Below, in pieces: positions 17,927 to 26,002 of a DNA stretch of 64,000 nt. Within the stretch, counting starts at the first letter, position 1; every line of letters starts with the position of its first letter. This DNA is from CAVTWS01 sp963738445 (lineage in GTDB: Bacteria > Actinomycetota > Acidimicrobiia > Acidimicrobiales > SHLQ01). The stretch is taken from NCBI GenBank assembly GCA_963738445.1, contig CAVTWS010000024.1:372001-436000 (forward strand), given 5' to 3'. Below the pieces are notes generated by a model. The model was not told the DNA's origin. It did no database searches and saw only the letters and a program-made list of their open reading frames with translations. The translations under genes and the position numbers were made by a program.

Positions 17927-18855
17927 CAGTTGGTGATCAAGCCGAGCTCGCGGCCGATCGCCTCGAGCTCCTCGTACCCCGCGGCGTCGGCGGGGACGAA
18001 GCTCGTTGCGCCGAAGAGCTCGAGGATCTCGGCCTGCTGCGCATCGGCGCGGCTCATGTCGACGAGGGAGGCGGTGATCTCATCGCGGAACGCGGCACCG
18101 TACCTCTCGACGACCGACGGATGAACGAGCCAGTGGTAGTCGTGGTACTCCGGGGTGCGGAAGATCTCCACGACCCGTGAAGTATCGACCGTGCCTTCGT
18201 CGAGCCGTCGTTCCCAGACCTGCACGTTGAGTGCGCCGGCCTCGAAGGAGCCGGACTCCACGAGGTCGACGGTGGCGTCATGGGAGCCCGAGAAGCCCGG
18301 CTCGCCGCTGAAGTCGTCGGCGGTCACCCCGGCCTGATCGAGGAAGTACTGAGGCATCAGACGGCCGGACGTCGACGACTCGCTGCCAAAGGTCAATCGG
18401 CGGTCGGCGAAGACGCTGAGGCCGGCCACGTCGGCGATCGGCTCGATACCGGCGTCGGCGTTGGCGATGAACACCGACTGGAACCGGTCGTCGATGTCGC
18501 GTTGCGCCAGGACCTCACTGCCCGGCGTCTGCAGTCGGGCCTGCACCCCCGTCAACCCACCGAACCAGACGAGATCCAGGTCACCGGCGGCGAACAACGT
18601 CACGGCGGCGGTGTAATCGGTGACGGGCACGTACTCGACCTCCGCGCCGAGCGCCGACGCCAGGTAGTCGGCCACCCCGTCGTGCAGCCGGGCGAGCTGC
18701 TCCGGATCCTGATCGGGGATCGCTCCGATCCGAAGGACCGGCGTCTCGGCTGTCGGAGCCGGATCAGAGCCGTTTCCGCAGCCGGCAAGGGCCAGGCAGG
18801 CGGCAGCGATCAGGAGCCGCAACGAGCGTCGATGTGACAGGTCTTTCCAGGTCAT
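17926..18855 (-). CDS. PhnD-family substrate-binding lipoprotein, putative selenate ABC transporter clade
   Basis: Periplasmic-type binding protein anchored by a lipobox (LALAGCGNG). The body (RIGAIPDQDPEQLARL, YVPVTDYTAAV, DLDLVWFGGLTGVQARLQ, FGSESSTSGRLMPQYFL, EPGFSGSHDATVDLV, YHDYHWLVHP) matches what I recall of the clade annotated in databases as putative selenate ABC transporter substrate-binding proteins, rather than phosphonate-binding PhnD. That is family knowledge from memory, not a search. It is translationally coupled to the methyltransferase (ATGA overlap) and to the ATPase (TGATG). Selenium uptake fits the selenoprotein candidates in the window. Phosphonate or phosphite uptake is the alternative. 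Confidence 0.85.
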   Translation of the reverse strand: MTWKDLSHRRSLRLLIAAACLALAGCGNGSDPAPTAETPVLRIGAIPDQDPEQLARLHDGVADYLASALGAEVEYVPVTDYTAAVTLFAAGDLDLVWFGGLTGVQARLQTPGSEVLAQRDIDDRFQSVFIANADAGIEPIADVAGLSVFADRRLTFGSESSTSGRLMPQYFLDQAGVTADDFSGEPGFSGSHDATVDLVESGSFEAGALNVQVWERRLDEGTVDTSRVVEIFRTPEYHDYHWLVHPSVVERYGAAFRDEITASLVDMSRADAQQAEILELFGATSFVPADAAGYEELEAIGRELGLITN

Positions 18856-19523
18856 GGTGGCGAGTCTGGCCGGGTCACCGTTGGTCGTTGGCGCTGTTTC
18901 GCAAATGGTTCGACGAAAATCCTGCGACGCAAGGTGGCATGGGTGAAACGTTGCCGGGAACCCCAGGGAGTCACGTGGTCTGCCTCGGCTGACTCGACCA
19001 ACTCGAACTCGGTCGCGAAGATCCGGCTCAAGGACGCCGCGTCGTGCCGGGCGGCCGGCAAGCCGCTGCACGTGTCCGGCCCGTCGGGGCTGAACGTCGC
19101 CATGACCACATGACCGCCGGGGCGGATCGCCGCCGCCGCGGACCGGACGTAGTCGTGCTGGTCAGCCTCCACGGTCAGGAAATGGAACACGGCCCGATCG
19201 TGCCACGTGTCGACGCGTTCGGAGAACCGAACGGACCGCACGTCAGCGACCAGGTACTCCACACCATCGAGGTCGACGGCTCCGCGTCTCGACGCGGCGA
19301 TCGCCGCGGGCGCGATGTCGCACGCGACGACGTGATACGACGCCGTGGCGAGGTCGGCCACGATCGACGATGCCCCCGCACCTACAACGGCCACCCGTCC
19401 CGATGGCGCCGTCACGCGGCGCACCGTGGTCAGTCAGGGCTCGGTCGACTGCTGGAACCAACTCACGTCGGTGGGTGCTTTCGTCGACCAGACGGTCTGC
19501 CAGTGCTCGACGTCGGTGATCAT
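18852..19523 (-). CDS. Class I SAM-dependent methyltransferase with in-frame UGA, candidate selenoprotein (UGA at 19436-19434)
   Basis: From the ATG at 19523 the reading is MITDVEHWQTVWSTKAP, then DVSWFQQSTEP, then an in-frame TGA (codon 30). It continues with LTTVRRV, the SAM-binding VAVVGAGASS and HDRAVFHFL, the family's usual C-terminal half. The N-terminal W-V-W...VSWFQ block is typical of this family and shows the true start lies before the TGA. Full length with readthrough is 223 aa. A hairpin resembling a SECIS follows the UGA at +12 to +28. The stop overlaps the selenate-type binding-protein start (ATGA). It might methylate selenium or sulfur compounds, which is inference. Many relatives have Ser or Thr at this position, so Sec is less certain than in the two redox proteins. 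Confidence 0.72.
19406..19422 (-). promoter_or_regulatory. Candidate SECIS hairpin of the methyltransferase
   Basis: Perfect stem GCGCCG-CGUGA-CGGCGC. The 5-nt loop has G at position 2 and lies 18-22 nt after the UGA. An unpaired U then a G-C pair extends the stem base. Distance and loop match the bacterial SECIS pattern, but GC-rich DNA makes such hairpins easy to find. Confidence 0.5.
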
Positions 19524-19529
19524 GGGCGC

Positions 19530-19535
19530 AACCTA
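19530..19535 (-). promoter_or_regulatory. Putative leaderless -10 box (TAGGTT) of the methyltransferase-transporter operon
   Basis: TAGGTT on the minus strand ends 6 nt before the ATG at 19523. It supports the upstream start that makes the TGA internal. Confidence 0.45.
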
Positions 19536-19623
19536 GGCGGGGAATCCGCGACGCCGTCTCAACGTTTTCGAAACTCGCGGTGGTCCGGCTGCATCGGTGG
19601 TCAACCCTGGAAGAATCCGATCC

Positions 19624-20178
19624 ATGTCGCGAATCGATCTGCTCGACGCAGACAGCGCTCCCATCACGGTGAAGGAGTTCTTCGCCGGCGGTGACCCCGG
19701 GCCGATCGTGGCCGCGCTGGCCAACGTCCCAGAGCTCCTCGGCCCAACAATGGCCTTTGTCGGCGCCGCGCTGGGCGATGGCGCCGCCGCCACCCGTCAC
19801 AAGGAGTTCGCCATCCTCCGAACCTCGGTGCTCCAGGGTTGCCGCTACTGCGTCCACGCCCACACCGCGGTGGCGCTCGACGTGGGTCTGTCGCTCGACG
19901 AGGTCCGGGCACTCCGGGGTGAACGAGAAATCGATGCCTCGTTCGCCGATCCGGCCGAACAGCGGCTCGTCCGTTGGATCGACGCCATGGCCGGCGCCAC
20001 CGGTCCGGTTCCCGAGGAGGTCTGGAACGACGCCCGCCTGTCCTTTCCGGACCACGTGCTCCTGGAGCTGAGCGTGACCATCGGGGCCACGTTGTTCCTC
20101 AACCGCTTCGCCACCGGGTTCGAACTGCCCACACCGGCATCGACGCCCGAACGACTCCCCGAGGAGGCATCACGATGA
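19624..20178 (+). CDS. Carboxymuconolactone decarboxylase/AhpD-like protein (CxxC form)
   Basis: A 184-residue all-helical AhpD-fold protein with the redox motif GCRYCVHAHT (CxxC followed by His), typical of alkylhydroperoxidase-like thiol oxidoreductases. It keeps ordinary Cys codons, unlike the second AhpD-like gene in this window. The ATG at 19624 is chosen over 19597 since the earlier start adds a basic tail. Its stop overlaps the next gene as ATGA, with GGAGG just upstream, so it is coupled to a radical SAM enzyme. It diverges from the methyltransferase-transporter operon across a 100-bp region and may act in the same selenium or sulfur pathway (inference). Confidence 0.85.
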   Translation: MSRIDLLDADSAPITVKEFFAGGDPGPIVAALANVPELLGPTMAFVGAALGDGAAATRHKEFAILRTSVLQGCRYCVHAHTAVALDVGLSLDEVRALRGEREIDASFADPAEQRLVRWIDAMAGATGPVPEEVWNDARLSFPDHVLLELSVTIGATLFLNRFATGFELPTPASTPERLPEEASR

Positions 20179-21053
20179 CCGCCGCGCTCGCCCAGAGCGA
20201 CCAGACCGACCGGGCGCGCCAGAGCGATTCGATCGCCGACGCGATCGCCGAGGGCATCTTGCCCGGACACGTCTGGTTGTACAGCAACTACAACTGCAAC
20301 CTGGCGTGCTCGTATTGCCTCACCGAGAGCTCGCCGCGCAGCCCGCGACGCGGGCTGTCACGAGTCACGATGGTCGAGGTGGCGCGACAGGCGAGTGAAC
20401 TCGGGTTCACCGGGCTCGGCGTGACCGGCGGCGAGCCGTTCCTCGTGCCGTGGCTGCCCGATGCCGTCGCCGAGATGGCCGGGCACCTGCCCGTCGTGCT
20501 GCTCACCAACGGCACCTTGTTCGCCGGCGGCCGTATCGAGCGTGCCGCCGTGCTGGCATCGCACGACGTAGCCCTCCAGATCTCACTCGATTCGCACCGG
20601 CCCGATGTCAACGACATGGCTCGCGGGCCGCACAACTTCGCCAAAGTGGTCGAGGCCGTCCCTCGGTTGGTCGACCGCGGCCTCCGGGTGCGGATCGCCA
20701 CCACGACGACACTCGATCGTGATGACGAGAGCCTCGAACCGCTCAAGGAACTGGTGCAGTCACTCGGCGTCGCGCCCGAGGATCACCTCATCCGACCCGT
20801 CGTGAGACGCGGGCGGGCCGATGAGCTCGCCATCGGCGTTCGCGCTCGTCCGGTCGACATCCCGAGCGAGCTCACCATCACCGCCGACGGCGCGTTCTGG
20901 GGCAGCTTCGGCCCGACGGTGCGATCCGGTCGTCTCGACACCGACCTGCTCCTCAGCCGCTCGGTGCTTCCATTGGCGACTCCCGCCCGGGCCCTGCTCC
21001 AGCTCCTGCAAGGCTTGCCGGCCGGGCAGGACGCCCTTCTCGGCATTCGGTGA
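20175..21053 (+). CDS. Radical SAM protein
   Basis: A 292-residue radical SAM enzyme. The cluster motif CNLACSYC (CxxxCxxC) sits near residues 39-46, followed by GVTGGEPFL (SAM-binding GGE), VVLLTNGTL, and ISLDSHRPDVND. No C-terminal SPASM-type or Cys-rich domain is visible, so it is not a typical ArsS or peptide-maturase. It is translationally coupled to the CxxC AhpD-like gene (ATGA). The reaction is unknown. The pairing with a thiol oxidoreductase and the nearby transporter suggests small-molecule Se, S or As chemistry rather than peptide modification, which is inference. Confidence 0.85.
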   Translation: MTAALAQSDQTDRARQSDSIADAIAEGILPGHVWLYSNYNCNLACSYCLTESSPRSPRRGLSRVTMVEVARQASELGFTGLGVTGGEPFLVPWLPDAVAEMAGHLPVVLLTNGTLFAGGRIERAAVLASHDVALQISLDSHRPDVNDMARGPHNFAKVVEAVPRLVDRGLRVRIATTTTLDRDDESLEPLKELVQSLGVAPEDHLIRPVVRRGRADELAIGVRARPVDIPSELTITADGAFWGSFGPTVRSGRLDTDLLLSRSVLPLATPARALLQLLQGLPAGQDALLGIR

Positions 21054-21109
21054 GCGTGACGTTCGAGCGGCCGGTCGGCCGCCCCTCGGGCCAGTCCCTC
21101 AGGCGCCGG

Positions 21110-21742
21110 TCAGGCCGGACCGACGATCGCTCGCGCCGCATGCGACAGCCGCGACCCGCACCGCCGGGCGGCGATGCGGAGGTCGTCGACGGTGTCGAGA
21201 TCGTGCACCATGGGAAGCAGGTGCACGGTTCGACTCAGGGCGTGCAACCGGGAGAGCTGGGCTACACCGGTCCTCGTGGTGCTCATGGGCATGTCCTGAA
21301 AGATCCGGGGGTCCGACTCGTGGAGGCCGATCGCCCAGTATCCGCCGTCGACGGCCAGGCCGAGCAGGTCGGTGCCCTGGTCGATGGCCGGGAAGTGATC
21401 GATCAGGTGATGTACGGCATGGGGGACCTCCATCCCGATGACCACACCTGGACCCAGGTCGTCGAACGCGTTCATGAGCCGTTGCGCAAGGCCGTCGCCG
21501 CGCTGCGCGACGAACCGATGGCCGGGCCGGAGCCAACCCGTGGGGTTGCCGTCGAACAACAGCACCGGTTCGACCAGCAGCCCGCGACACCGGGCCGCGG
21601 CGACCGCCTGGTCGACCGCGTCGAGGGTATCGGTGAGCGCCGCGGCAGCGATCCCGGCGGCCTGTTCCGGAGTGCACGGCGGGCACAGGCGGGTCTTGAC
21701 GAACCCAGCTCTCGGTTGCTTGGCGATCACGGCGAGATGCAT
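21110..21742 (-). CDS. TIGR04282-type (DUF2064) glycosyl/nucleotidyltransferase-like protein
   Basis: A 210-aa GT-A-fold protein: starts MHLAVIAKQPRAGFVKTRL, with LLFDGNPTGW, DLLGLAVDGGYWAIGL and HDLDTVDDL at the C-terminus. This matches the family I know as TIGR04282, named rSAM/selenodomain-associated transferase 1 because it often sits near radical SAM and selenium-linked genes. The start has GAGGTGG 4 nt upstream, and the gap to the GT2 gene's stop is 9 nt, so they form an operon. The substrate is unknown. Confidence 0.85.
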   Translation of the reverse strand: MHLAVIAKQPRAGFVKTRLCPPCTPEQAAGIAAAALTDTLDAVDQAVAAARCRGLLVEPVLLFDGNPTGWLRPGHRFVAQRGDGLAQRLMNAFDDLGPGVVIGMEVPHAVHHLIDHFPAIDQGTDLLGLAVDGGYWAIGLHESDPRIFQDMPMSTTRTGVAQLSRLHALSRTVHLLPMVHDLDTVDDLRIAARRCGSRLSHAARAIVGPA

Positions 21743-21751
21743 CGAACCACC

Positions 21752-22414
21752 TCACCAGTACGTCGGCGGCTCGTCGTGGAGCAGGCGACCCATGTCCTTG
21801 ACGGCACGAACCGTGCCGCGCAGCGTGCCGGTGACCTTCGACCGCCCGACCCGCTCGTGGTAGGCGACGGGCACGTTGACCACGGTCCATCCGGCGCGCG
21901 ACGCCCGCAACACCATCTCCAGCGGCCAGCCCGATCGACGATCACGGAGATCGAGGTCGAGCAGACCGGTGCGCCGCGCGACGCGCATCGGGCCGAGATC
22001 GGCGAGCGACAGCGTCGTGCGTCGGCGGACTTCCGCGGCCAGCAGCTTGTTCGCCACCCGAGCGTGCGCCGGCCATGTGCCGCGGCGAGCAACTCGTTCA
22101 CCGATCACCAGATCGGCGTCGCCCCGCTCGAGCACGGCGACGAGCAGGGGCAAGGCGATGGGATCGAGCGACGCATCGCAATCCATGAAACACACGATGT
22201 CGTCGGAGGCGGCCTGCAAGCCCGCCCAGCACGCCGACCCGAAGCCCCGCCGGGGTTCGGTCACGACCAGGGCCCCGGCCCGTCGGGCGATCTGCGCCGT
22301 GGCGTCGGTCGAACCGTTGTCGACCACGATCGGTCGATACCCCGCGGGCAGGCGATCGAGCACCCATCCGATGGCGCTGGCCTCGTCGAGGGCCGGGAGG
22401 ATCACGTCAGGCAT
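21752..22414 (-). CDS. Glycosyltransferase family 2 protein
   Basis: GT-A fold transferase: ILPALDEASAIGWVL, IVVDNGSTDAT, CFMDCDASLD (DxD-like metal site) and a C-terminal YHERVGRSKVTGT resembling dolichyl-phosphate-sugar synthases. Length 220 aa, without a membrane domain. The ATG at 22414 is the first start consistent with homology. It shares a 26-bp divergent promoter region with the epimerase gene. It likely transfers a sugar to a lipid or small-molecule carrier. Confidence 0.88.
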   Translation of the reverse strand: MPDVILPALDEASAIGWVLDRLPAGYRPIVVDNGSTDATAQIARRAGALVVTEPRRGFGSACWAGLQAASDDIVCFMDCDASLDPIALPLLVAVLERGDADLVIGERVARRGTWPAHARVANKLLAAEVRRRTTLSLADLGPMRVARRTGLLDLDLRDRRSGWPLEMVLRASRAGWTVVNVPVAYHERVGRSKVTGTLRGTVRAVKDMGRLLHDEPPTYW

Positions 22415-22440
22415 GCCGACCCCGAGGACATGGAGACACC

Positions 22441-23544
22441 GTGCGCTGCGTGGTGACGGGCGGTGCGGGCTTCGTCGGCTCGCACATCGTCGACGAGTTG
22501 GTCGACGACGGGCACCAGGTGGTCGTCGTCGACGACCTCGACCCGGCGGCGCACGACGGCCTCCCGGCGGACCTCCACCGAGCTGACCGCGGGGTCCGGT
22601 ACGTGTGGGCCGACATCCGCGACCCTGACCTGTGGCGGGAACTGCTGCCCGGTGTCGATGCGGTGTGTCATCAGGCATCCAAGGTCGGCCTCGGCGTCGA
22701 CTTCGCCGACATCGGCGAGTACGTCTCGCGCAACGTCGACGGTACGGCCTGCCTGTTGCGGGCGCTGCACGACCAGGGTTTCGCGGGCCGTTTGGTGCTG
22801 GCCTCCAGCATGGTGGTGTACGGCGAGGGTCGATACCGATGCACCGAACATGACGTCGTCCGCCCCGGCCCGCGCCGGGTCGCCGACCTCGACGCCGGGA
22901 GGTACGAGCCACCCTGCCCGCAGTGCGGCGCGGCGCTCGTCGCCGAGTCCGTACCCGAGGATCAGGGGCTCGACCCTCGAAACGTCTACGCCGTCACCAA
23001 ACTGGCGCAGGAACACCTCACTGCGGCCTACGAACGCGAGCACCCCGGCACGGTGGTGACGTCGTTGCGGTACCACAACGTCTACGGCCCTCGGATGCCG
23101 CGGGACACTCCGTATGCGGGGGTGGCGAGCCTGTTCCGCAGCGCGTATGCCCGGGGTGAGGTGCCGTCGGTGTTCGAGGACGGCGGCCAGTTGCGCGACT
23201 TCGTTCACGTGCGCGACGTAGCCCACGCCAACGTGCTGGCTCTGGCGCACCCGGTCGGCGTGTCGGGGCCCTTCAACGTGTGCAGCGGAGAACCCAGGTC
23301 GGTGCTCGACATGGCGAACGCGCTGCGCCCGGCCGGCGCCGAACCCCCACGCGTGGTTGGCGGCTACCGCCTGGGCGACATCAGGCATGTGTTCGCGAGC
23401 CCCCGGCGAGCCGCTCAGCACCTCGGGTTCGCGGCGAGCATCGGATTCGCCGACGGCATGCGGGACTTCGCATCGGCCACCTTGAGATCGCCGGTCGGCC
23501 CCCGGCCGGAGCCAAGCCGGCCCACCACGACCAACGTTCGCTGA
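22441..23544 (+). CDS. NAD-dependent epimerase/dehydratase family protein with CPxC insert
   Basis: Extended SDR acting on nucleotide sugars: VTGGAGFVGSHI (NAD-binding GxxGxxG), DVVVVDDLDP-like strand 2, catalytic YAVTK, and RYHNVYGPRMP. Between the active-site strand and the YxxxK there is an insert containing PCPQCGAAL, a rubredoxin-knuckle-like pair of Cys that could bind zinc. GTG start at 22441, with GGAG 5 nt upstream. Length 367 aa, longer than simple epimerases because of the insert. Works with the divergent GT2 and TIGR04282-type genes in an undetermined glycan pathway. Confidence 0.88.
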   Translation: MRCVVTGGAGFVGSHIVDELVDDGHQVVVVDDLDPAAHDGLPADLHRADRGVRYVWADIRDPDLWRELLPGVDAVCHQASKVGLGVDFADIGEYVSRNVDGTACLLRALHDQGFAGRLVLASSMVVYGEGRYRCTEHDVVRPGPRRVADLDAGRYEPPCPQCGAALVAESVPEDQGLDPRNVYAVTKLAQEHLTAAYEREHPGTVVTSLRYHNVYGPRMPRDTPYAGVASLFRSAYARGEVPSVFEDGGQLRDFVHVRDVAHANVLALAHPVGVSGPFNVCSGEPRSVLDMANALRPAGAEPPRVVGGYRLGDIRHVFASPRRAAQHLGFAASIGFADGMRDFASATLRSPVGPRPEPSRPTTTNVR

Positions 23545-23549
23545 ACGAG

Positions 23550-24890
23550 TCACCATTTCGACACCAGCACCGACTGCAGCACGACCGCCGACGCCGCCTG
23601 CACCGCGACGAGCGACGCCGCCACGCGTCGCCGCCCGAGGAGCAACGACCCTGCGCCGACCAGCATCCAGGGGTAGAACAACACCCAGATCCGCTCCACC
23701 TCGGCCCGGGTGTACTGAGATGCATGTGAGGCGAGCAGGGCGACGATGCCACCTCCCACCAGCGGCCACAGCACGCCATGGGTACGTCGATCGCGAAAGA
23801 AGCGGAGAAGGCCAGCGAACCCGACGGGCCCGATGGCGATGAGGGCGACGGCGAGGTTGGCCACGGCGAAGTATCCGAACGGGCGCAGTTGCGCCGTGCC
23901 CGCCCAGTACTGGCGTCGGGTCTCGCGGGCCCCGTCGAGCCACCAGAACCCCAGCACGGCGAAGGTGGTCGCCACCGAGGCCACAGCAAGGGCCGCGCCG
24001 GCGGCGGCGTGGAAGGCGGATCGGCCTTGCCGCCGAAGCGCGACGGCCCACGGGATGATCAACGCCAACGCGAAGGTCGCCCCGCCGTACGTGAGGAACA
24101 GGGTCGCGCCGAGCAGCAGGCCCGAGAGCGCACCCCAACCGAAGGCGGAGCGGCTGCGGGATCGGAGGCCGACGACGAACGCGGCCATCGACCACGCCGC
24201 AACGGCCGTGAAGAAGGCGTCGGCCGAGGTCATCATCCAGAGGGCGTAGGGGCTGACGACGAGGAGCGGCGCCACGGCGCGCATCCACTGGTCGCCGGCG
24301 AGGAGCCGGACGGCCGTGAGCACCGCGAGCGGCATCGTCATGGTTCCGAGGATCGACAATCCGACCACGGGCCACGGGCCGTCGAGCCCGACTGCGTCGA
24401 GCAACTGAAGGACCAGAACAAACCCGGGTGGATGACCACGAACATGGACCGAGTACCGATTGATGCTCGAGACGAAATCGCGGAGGAACTCGAGGGGTGG
24501 CGGCGCGACCTGAAGGTTGACCAGGTATTCGGACTCGTGGGTTGCGCCTCGGAGGAGGCCGTCGGAGCCATCGGTGAGCGCGAGGGAGACCGCGAACGCG
24601 CCGGCCATGGCAGCGGTGGCGACGTACACCACCCGGACCGACATGTGCCCCCAGCGCCCCGTCGCCACCGAGACCACCAGAGCTGCGGCCACGAGAGACG
24701 CCCCGACGAGGCCATAGCCGAAGCGCCAGTCCCACCCGTCGATCGGGTCACGGCCGACGAGGGGTGCCGCGCCGAGAAACACCTGGGGCAGGTCCCGCTG
24801 GAGCTCCCGTCCGCGCCCGACGCTGTAGGCCAGCACCGACCCGGCCGCGACCCACGCCGCACCTTCGATGCACCAGGCCCGAACGCGCAT
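23550..24890 (-). CDS. Polytopic membrane protein, likely GT-C type glycosyltransferase
   Basis: A 446-residue integral membrane protein with about ten hydrophobic helices. A periplasmic-side loop carries SINRYSVHVRGHPPGFVLVLQLL, whose HPPG resembles the HPP-type loops of PMT/ArnT-like transferases. No fully conserved GT-C acidic motif is seen, so the assignment is tentative. The ATG at 24890 lies 5 nt after the upstream DoxX-like gene's stop (both minus strand). The open frame extends further 5' but reads as a shadow of that gene. Convergent with the epimerase gene, 5 bp apart. Confidence 0.65.
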   Translation of the reverse strand: MRVRAWCIEGAAWVAAGSVLAYSVGRGRELQRDLPQVFLGAAPLVGRDPIDGWDWRFGYGLVGASLVAAALVVSVATGRWGHMSVRVVYVATAAMAGAFAVSLALTDGSDGLLRGATHESEYLVNLQVAPPPLEFLRDFVSSINRYSVHVRGHPPGFVLVLQLLDAVGLDGPWPVVGLSILGTMTMPLAVLTAVRLLAGDQWMRAVAPLLVVSPYALWMMTSADAFFTAVAAWSMAAFVVGLRSRSRSAFGWGALSGLLLGATLFLTYGGATFALALIIPWAVALRRQGRSAFHAAAGAALAVASVATTFAVLGFWWLDGARETRRQYWAGTAQLRPFGYFAVANLAVALIAIGPVGFAGLLRFFRDRRTHGVLWPLVGGGIVALLASHASQYTRAEVERIWVLFYPWMLVGAGSLLLGRRRVAASLVAVQAASAVVLQSVLVSKW

Positions 24891-24895
24891 CCTGA

Positions 24896-25900
24896 TCAGG
24901 CGCCGGAGCCGGAGCGGATCGCCGGATCGCCGGGCGCTCCAGCACGGATCGCCGGATCGCCGGGCGCTCCAGCACGGATCGCGGCGTCGAGCAACAGCAC
25001 GGCCAAGGCCAGACCGCCCCACAACGCCGCATTCGATGCGGTGGCGACGGTTTGCACCGAGCCGTCGTCGCGTACGTAGTCGAAGGTGCGAGTCACGAAG
25101 ATCGTGACCGACAGCAAAGCCAGACCGGCGCCGGCCCATCGGGCGGTCCACGGGAACCGGATGGCGGAGATGAGCAGCAGGCCGCAGGCGAGGGTCAACA
25201 GCGCCCACAGCGGGTTGAACCACACGAACTTCAGCTCCCATCGGCGTACGAGCTGACCGTCGTCGCCAACGAATCCGGCGTCGCTGCCGAGGAGGGCCAC
25301 CTTCGAGCCGGCGAAGGCGACGGAGCGAGCCACGAACAGGCCCGCCACGCCCACCACGGTCGTGAGCACGCCAATGCCGAGCAGCGCTCGCCGGGCACGT
25401 TCCTCCGGGCGGCGGAGGACCCCGTCGACGCCGAGATGCGCGCCGGCATCGGAGGCGTAGATCAGCAGGTTGCCGGCGATCAGGAGGAGGTAGGACCACG
25501 ACCATTCGTCGGCTCGGTCGTAGTACAGCACCGAGAGCATGATCGGCACCGCCCATGCAGCGCCCCCGAGGGCGGCGAGCTTGGTCCGGTATCCCACCAG
25601 GAGGAGGGTGGCGATGACGGTTTCGATGATCAACGTGAGCCAGCCGAAGAACTGGAAGTTCGGCAGGATGATTTCTTCGGTCACCCAGGTGAACGGGGCG
25701 AACGTCGAGTGTCGGAGGAGCGATGCCGGGTACTTGTACAACCCTCCGCCGCTGTCCTGCCCGAAGTCGTTGGGAACCTTCCAATGCAGGTTGGCCAACC
25801 ACATCAGGCCGACCAGGATCCGGGCGCCGCCGAGCACGAGGCCCCGGCAGCGATCGTCGGCACTGCTGAACCGATTGCTGAGCGAGTCCGCTGAGATCAC
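24896..25900 (-). CDS. DoxX-like polytopic membrane protein with repeated C-terminus
   Basis: A 334-residue protein with about seven hydrophobic segments. The pattern ARILVGLMWLANLHWK and LTLIIETVIATLLLVGY resembles DoxX/TQO-small-subunit-like proteins, but no cofactor motif is visible. Function unknown. GTG start at 25900. The cytoplasmic C-terminal tail contains two exact in-frame copies of a 10-residue unit (DPAIRAGAPG) from a 30-bp DNA repeat. Likely in an operon with the downstream membrane protein gene. Confidence 0.7.
   Translation of the reverse strand: MISADSLSNRFSSADDRCRGLVLGGARILVGLMWLANLHWKVPNDFGQDSGGGLYKYPASLLRHSTFAPFTWVTEEIILPNFQFFGWLTLIIETVIATLLLVGYRTKLAALGGAAWAVPIMLSVLYYDRADEWSWSYLLLIAGNLLIYASDAGAHLGVDGVLRRPEERARRALLGIGVLTTVVGVAGLFVARSVAFAGSKVALLGSDAGFVGDDGQLVRRWELKFVWFNPLWALLTLACGLLLISAIRFPWTARWAGAGLALLSVTIFVTRTFDYVRDDGSVQTVATASNAALWGGLALAVLLLDAAIRAGAPGDPAIRAGAPGDPAIRSGSGA
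24916..24982. repeat. In-frame 30-bp tandem repeat in the DoxX-like gene
   Basis: Two exact 30-nt copies (24916-24945, 24946-24975) and the start of a third. The period is a multiple of three and the reading frame stays open, adding decapeptide units at the protein's C-terminus. Confidence 0.85.
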
Positions 25901-25989
25901 CTGATGATCCTGTCAGCGGGATCCGGGCCGGCCATGCCGTTTCGGAGAAGTTTCGAAAGATCGATCCCCAGGAGTCGGCAGCCGGCCGG

Positions 25990-25995
25990 TAACCT
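25990..25995 (+). promoter_or_regulatory. Putative leaderless -10 box (TAACCT) of serB
   Basis: TAACCT followed by 7 nt and GTG at 26003. Supports that GTG rather than the ATG at 25904 as the SerB start. Confidence 0.4.
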
Positions 25996-26002
25996 CGACG
26001 CC

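Noticed and set aside
15426..18855. Phosphonate transporter phnCDE assigned at face value
   Set aside because: No C-P lyase or phosphonatase genes nearby and the binding protein motifs fit the selenate-type clade better; kept as the alternative.
20175..21742. Arsenosugar (ArsS-type) biosynthesis cluster
   Set aside because: Gene types resemble it (methyltransferase, AhpD-like, radical SAM, TIGR04282), but the radical SAM protein lacks the Cys-rich C-terminal domain and its cluster motif region differs from ArsS.
23550..25802. A single 750-residue protein on the minus strand
   Set aside because: The upstream half of this open frame is the shadow of the DoxX-like gene; the real protein starts at 24890.
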